NCBI GenBank assembly: GCA_041694635.1
Contig: JBDNHI010000186.1
Coordinates: 1 to 7,145 of the forward strand
Origin: UBA969 sp041694635
Lineage (GTDB): Bacteria > Planctomycetota > Planctomycetia > Gemmatales > Gemmataceae
Direction: 5' to 3'
Length of the DNA stretch: 7,145 nucleotides
Positions 5,537 to 7,145 of the stretch are shown piece by piece. The notes beneath the pieces were generated by a model that saw nothing but the letters and a program-made list of their open reading frames with translations, was not told the DNA's origin and ran no database searches. How positions within the stretch are numbered: the first letter of the stretch is position 1; each line of letters starts with the position of its first letter. The position numbers and the translations under genes are program-made.

Positions 5537-5597
5537 GTGTCAGAAACCGATGTCTTTGATGCGGGTTAATAAACGATGCCTGACATGTTCCTGACAC
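5537..5597. repeat. Inverted repeat in intergenic gap (REP-like)
   Basis: GTGTCAGAAAC (5537-5547) and GTTCCTGACAC (5587-5597) are inverted copies with one mismatch around a 39-base centre. GTCAGAAAC also occurs directly at 5524-5532. GTGTCAGGAAC-type words are common ends of REP-like elements moved by REP-associated transposases in some bacteria, so this may be such a relic. It could also act as a regulatory hairpin between the DUF309 gene and the dehydratase. No other feature was found in the 143-base gap. Confidence 0.4.
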
Positions 5598-5605
5598 TTA
5601 TTCGA

Positions 5606-5632
5606 CATTTTAGTCATTTTAGTCATTTTAGT
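5606..5632 (-). repeat. Three perfect 9-bp tandem repeats over a stop codon
   Basis: CATTTTAGT occurs three times without a mismatch. On the minus strand the unit supplies the last codons and the TGA (5625-5623) of the DUF309 gene, and then repeats the TGA-containing unit after the stop. The cause is probably replication slippage. Confidence 0.85.
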
Positions 5633-6198
5633 TTTCTCCTGGCTTGGGGGATCGGGCACGAGGGAAAGACGATTTCGACAGGTGGCATCGGCTCGTCGTG
5701 TTCAATCCTTGGCGGTTCGTCGGCCACTGCATTGGCGAATCGGATCAGTCGTGTCAGATTCCAACCCAGCCAATCCGCACTGTCTGGATGAGCCGACAGC
5801 GAATCAGCCACTTGGCAAAACAGTCGCCCAGCGCGGTGCGCATGAGACGCTACACCAGCGGCATTGCCCTGTCGCACCTTCACGCCGGCGGCGGCGAGCG
5901 CAATGAGGCCCTTGAGGAAATCGGCGATCAGTCCCGTTCGGCCCGCTGCGTGCCAGAGGGATTCCCAGACTTCGTGAGATTCCCAGTAGTACCCGTGGTC
6001 GAAAAGTTCGATGCCGTGCAGGTACTCGGCGGAAGCTTGCCAGTTCGCCGAGTCGAGGGGGGCTGCCTGATGCGGCTCCGCGCCAAAGCTGTGTCCGGCC
6101 GGATCGCTGATCGGGTGCGGGAAGCGGCCAGGGACGAAGGCATACGGCGGGAATGTGCCTGGCTTGGAAATCTCCGCTTTTCGGTCACCGATCTTCAT
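5623..6198 (-). CDS. DUF309-family protein
   Basis: This is a 191-residue protein of the DUF309 family, small helical proteins of unknown function. The core runs from about residue 58 to 130, with YLHGIELFDHGYYWESHEVW (59-78), the signature HEVWESLW (75-82) and FLKGLIALAAAGVKVRQGN (94-112). An N-terminal extension, PPYAFVPGRFPHPISDPAGH (17-36), resembles that of planctomycete members (family knowledge). The ATG at 6198 is chosen because it overlaps the thiC stop as ATGA and begins just before the conserved extension. The longer open frame reaching 6354 would run antisense-like across thiC coding sequence. The overlap argues for translational coupling with thiC, but no biochemical link to thiamine synthesis is established. 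The C-terminus ends in the 9-bp tandem repeat. Confidence 0.87.
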   Translation of the reverse strand: MKIGDRKAEISKPGTFPPYAFVPGRFPHPISDPAGHSFGAEPHQAAPLDSANWQASAEYLHGIELFDHGYYWESHEVWESLWHAAGRTGLIADFLKGLIALAAAGVKVRQGNAAGVASHAHRAGRLFCQVADSLSAHPDSADWLGWNLTRLIRFANAVADEPPRIEHDEPMPPVEIVFPSCPIPQARRKLK

Positions 6199-7145
6199 TC
6201 TGCATTTCCTTGGCTCAACGATCGCTGCTTTAAGCTGGCATTCAACTCGACTAGCGGAACTCGTTCGCTCTGGGTTTGTCGAGCCTTCTCGGCGTACACG
6301 CGTACGTCCTGCGATATCTTCATCGAACAGAAATGGGGGCCGCACATCGCGCAAAAATGCGAGGACTTGGCGGCTTCCGCCGGCAGCGTTTCATCATGGA
6401 ATTCGCGCGCTGTGTCCGGATCGAGACCGAGATTGAACTGGTCGTGCCAGCGAACTCGAAGCGTGCCTTGGACAAGGCGTTGTCGCGGATTTGAGCGCCG
6501 GGGTGCCCCTTGGCAAGGTCGGCCGCATGGGCCGCAATCTTGTAGGTGATGACACCCGTCTTGACATCGTCTTTGTTCGGCAGGCCGAGGTGTTCCTTGG
6601 GCGTGACATAGCACAGCATGGCGGTGCCATACCAGCCGATTATCGCCGCGCCGATGCCAGAGGTGATGTGGTCATAGCCGGGTGCGATGTCAGTAGTCAG
6701 CGGCCCGAGTGTGTAGAAAGGAGCTTCGTAGCACTGTTCCAACTGCAATTCCATGTTTTCTTTGATCATGTGCATCGGCACATGACCGGGGCCTTCGATC
6801 ATGACTTGCACATCGTGCTTCCAGGCAATTTGGGTCAGTTCGCCCAGCGTTTTCAATTCGCTGAACTGCGCTTCGTCATTGGCATCATAGATCGAACCGG
6901 GACGCAGACCATCACCCAGACTAAAGCTGACATCATACGCCTTCATGATCTCGCAAATGTCTTCGAAATGGGTGTACAGGAATGATTCCTTGTTATGTGT
7001 CATGCACCACTTGGCCATAATCGAACCGCCGCGCGAAACGATGCCGGTCATACGCTTGGCACACATAGGGATATAGGCGAGCAATACCCCAGCGTGGATG
7101 GTGAAGTAATCGACCCCCTGCTCGGCTTGCTCGATGAGGGTGTCA
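6195..7145 (-). CDS. thiC: ThiC, phosphomethylpyrimidine synthase (5' partial, frameshifted)
   Basis: ThiC converts aminoimidazole ribotide to the hydroxymethylpyrimidine phosphate of thiamine by S-adenosylmethionine radical chemistry. The window holds roughly the C-terminal half, starting at TLIEQAEQGVDYFTIHAGVL. Near-invariant blocks follow: KRMTGIVSRGGSIMAKWC, SFSLGDGLRPGS, VMIEGPGHVPMHMI, GPLTTDIAPGYDHI, LCYVTPKEHLGLPNKDD and AAHAADLAKGHPGAQ. After ALSKARFEF the frame is lost; one base, probably a G on the plus strand at 6452, is missing. The next frame resumes with RWHDQFNLGLDPDTAREFHD and reaches the cluster motif CAMCGPHFC (6327-6353) and the TGA at 6197-6195. If the shift is real, translation would run to 6320 without those cysteines and the enzyme would be dead. 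The 5' end and any TPP riboswitch are outside the window. Confidence 0.93.

Noticed and set aside
4407..5597. A 396-residue minus-strand frame overlapping the dehydratase
   Set aside because: It is an out-of-frame shadow with Arg-rich composition and no recognisable motif.
6199..6354. N-terminal extension of DUF309 to the ATG at 6354
   Set aside because: This stretch codes for the thiC C-terminus in another frame; the ATGA start at 6198 fits the family better.
5644..6549. Long plus-strand frame opposite DUF309 and thiC
   Set aside because: It is antisense to two conserved genes and has no supporting motif or ribosome-binding site.

Overview
The window joins two kinds of DNA. The left part (about 1-3,450) is comparatively AT-rich. 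It holds a minus-strand row of one pentapeptide-repeat gene followed by three paralogous genes of the formylglycine-generating-enzyme-like (FGE/SUMF1, C-type-lectin-like fold) family. The third paralog runs off the left edge. The right part (about 3,560-7,145) is GC-rich and also reads on the minus strand: thiC (5' end outside the window, one frameshift), a DUF309 gene overlapping it by ATGA, and an IlvD/Edd-family dehydratase. Between the two halves is a broken remnant of a DUF1585-type C-terminus. That remnant, together with the DUF309 N-terminal extension, suggests a planctomycete or related PVC bacterium. This is an inference from family knowledge; no rRNA or marker phylogeny is available here.

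The most notable signal is in the last 24 full codons of variation in the two complete FGE-like genes (913-984 and 1773-1844). Comparing them codon by codon gives 25 base differences: 23 in first or second codon positions and only 2 in third positions. Seventeen of the 24 codons differ, every one changes the amino acid, and there is no synonymous difference. Just downstream, and throughout the rest of the genes, synonymous differences are plentiful. This is the footprint expected of adenine-directed mutagenic retrohoming by a diversity-generating retroelement (DGR), whose targets often carry this same fold. No reverse transcriptase, Avd gene or template repeat is visible, so they would have to lie outside the window. 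The third paralog is cut just as its variable region begins.

Each FGE-like gene sits in a repeated module: a conserved leader with a 10-bp palindrome about 38 nt before the start codon, a strong Shine-Dalgarno sequence, the gene, and a rho-independent terminator. This suggests tandem duplication of separately transcribed units. The pentapeptide gene upstream encodes an uninterrupted run of 42 pentapeptides with leucine at every central position.

In the right half, thiC (thiamine pyrimidine synthesis) and the DUF309 gene are probably translationally coupled. The dehydratase keeps the three expected cluster cysteines but has divergent surrounding motifs. The thiC frameshift separates the catalytic core from its C-terminal iron-sulfur motif and is either a sequence error or a real lesion.
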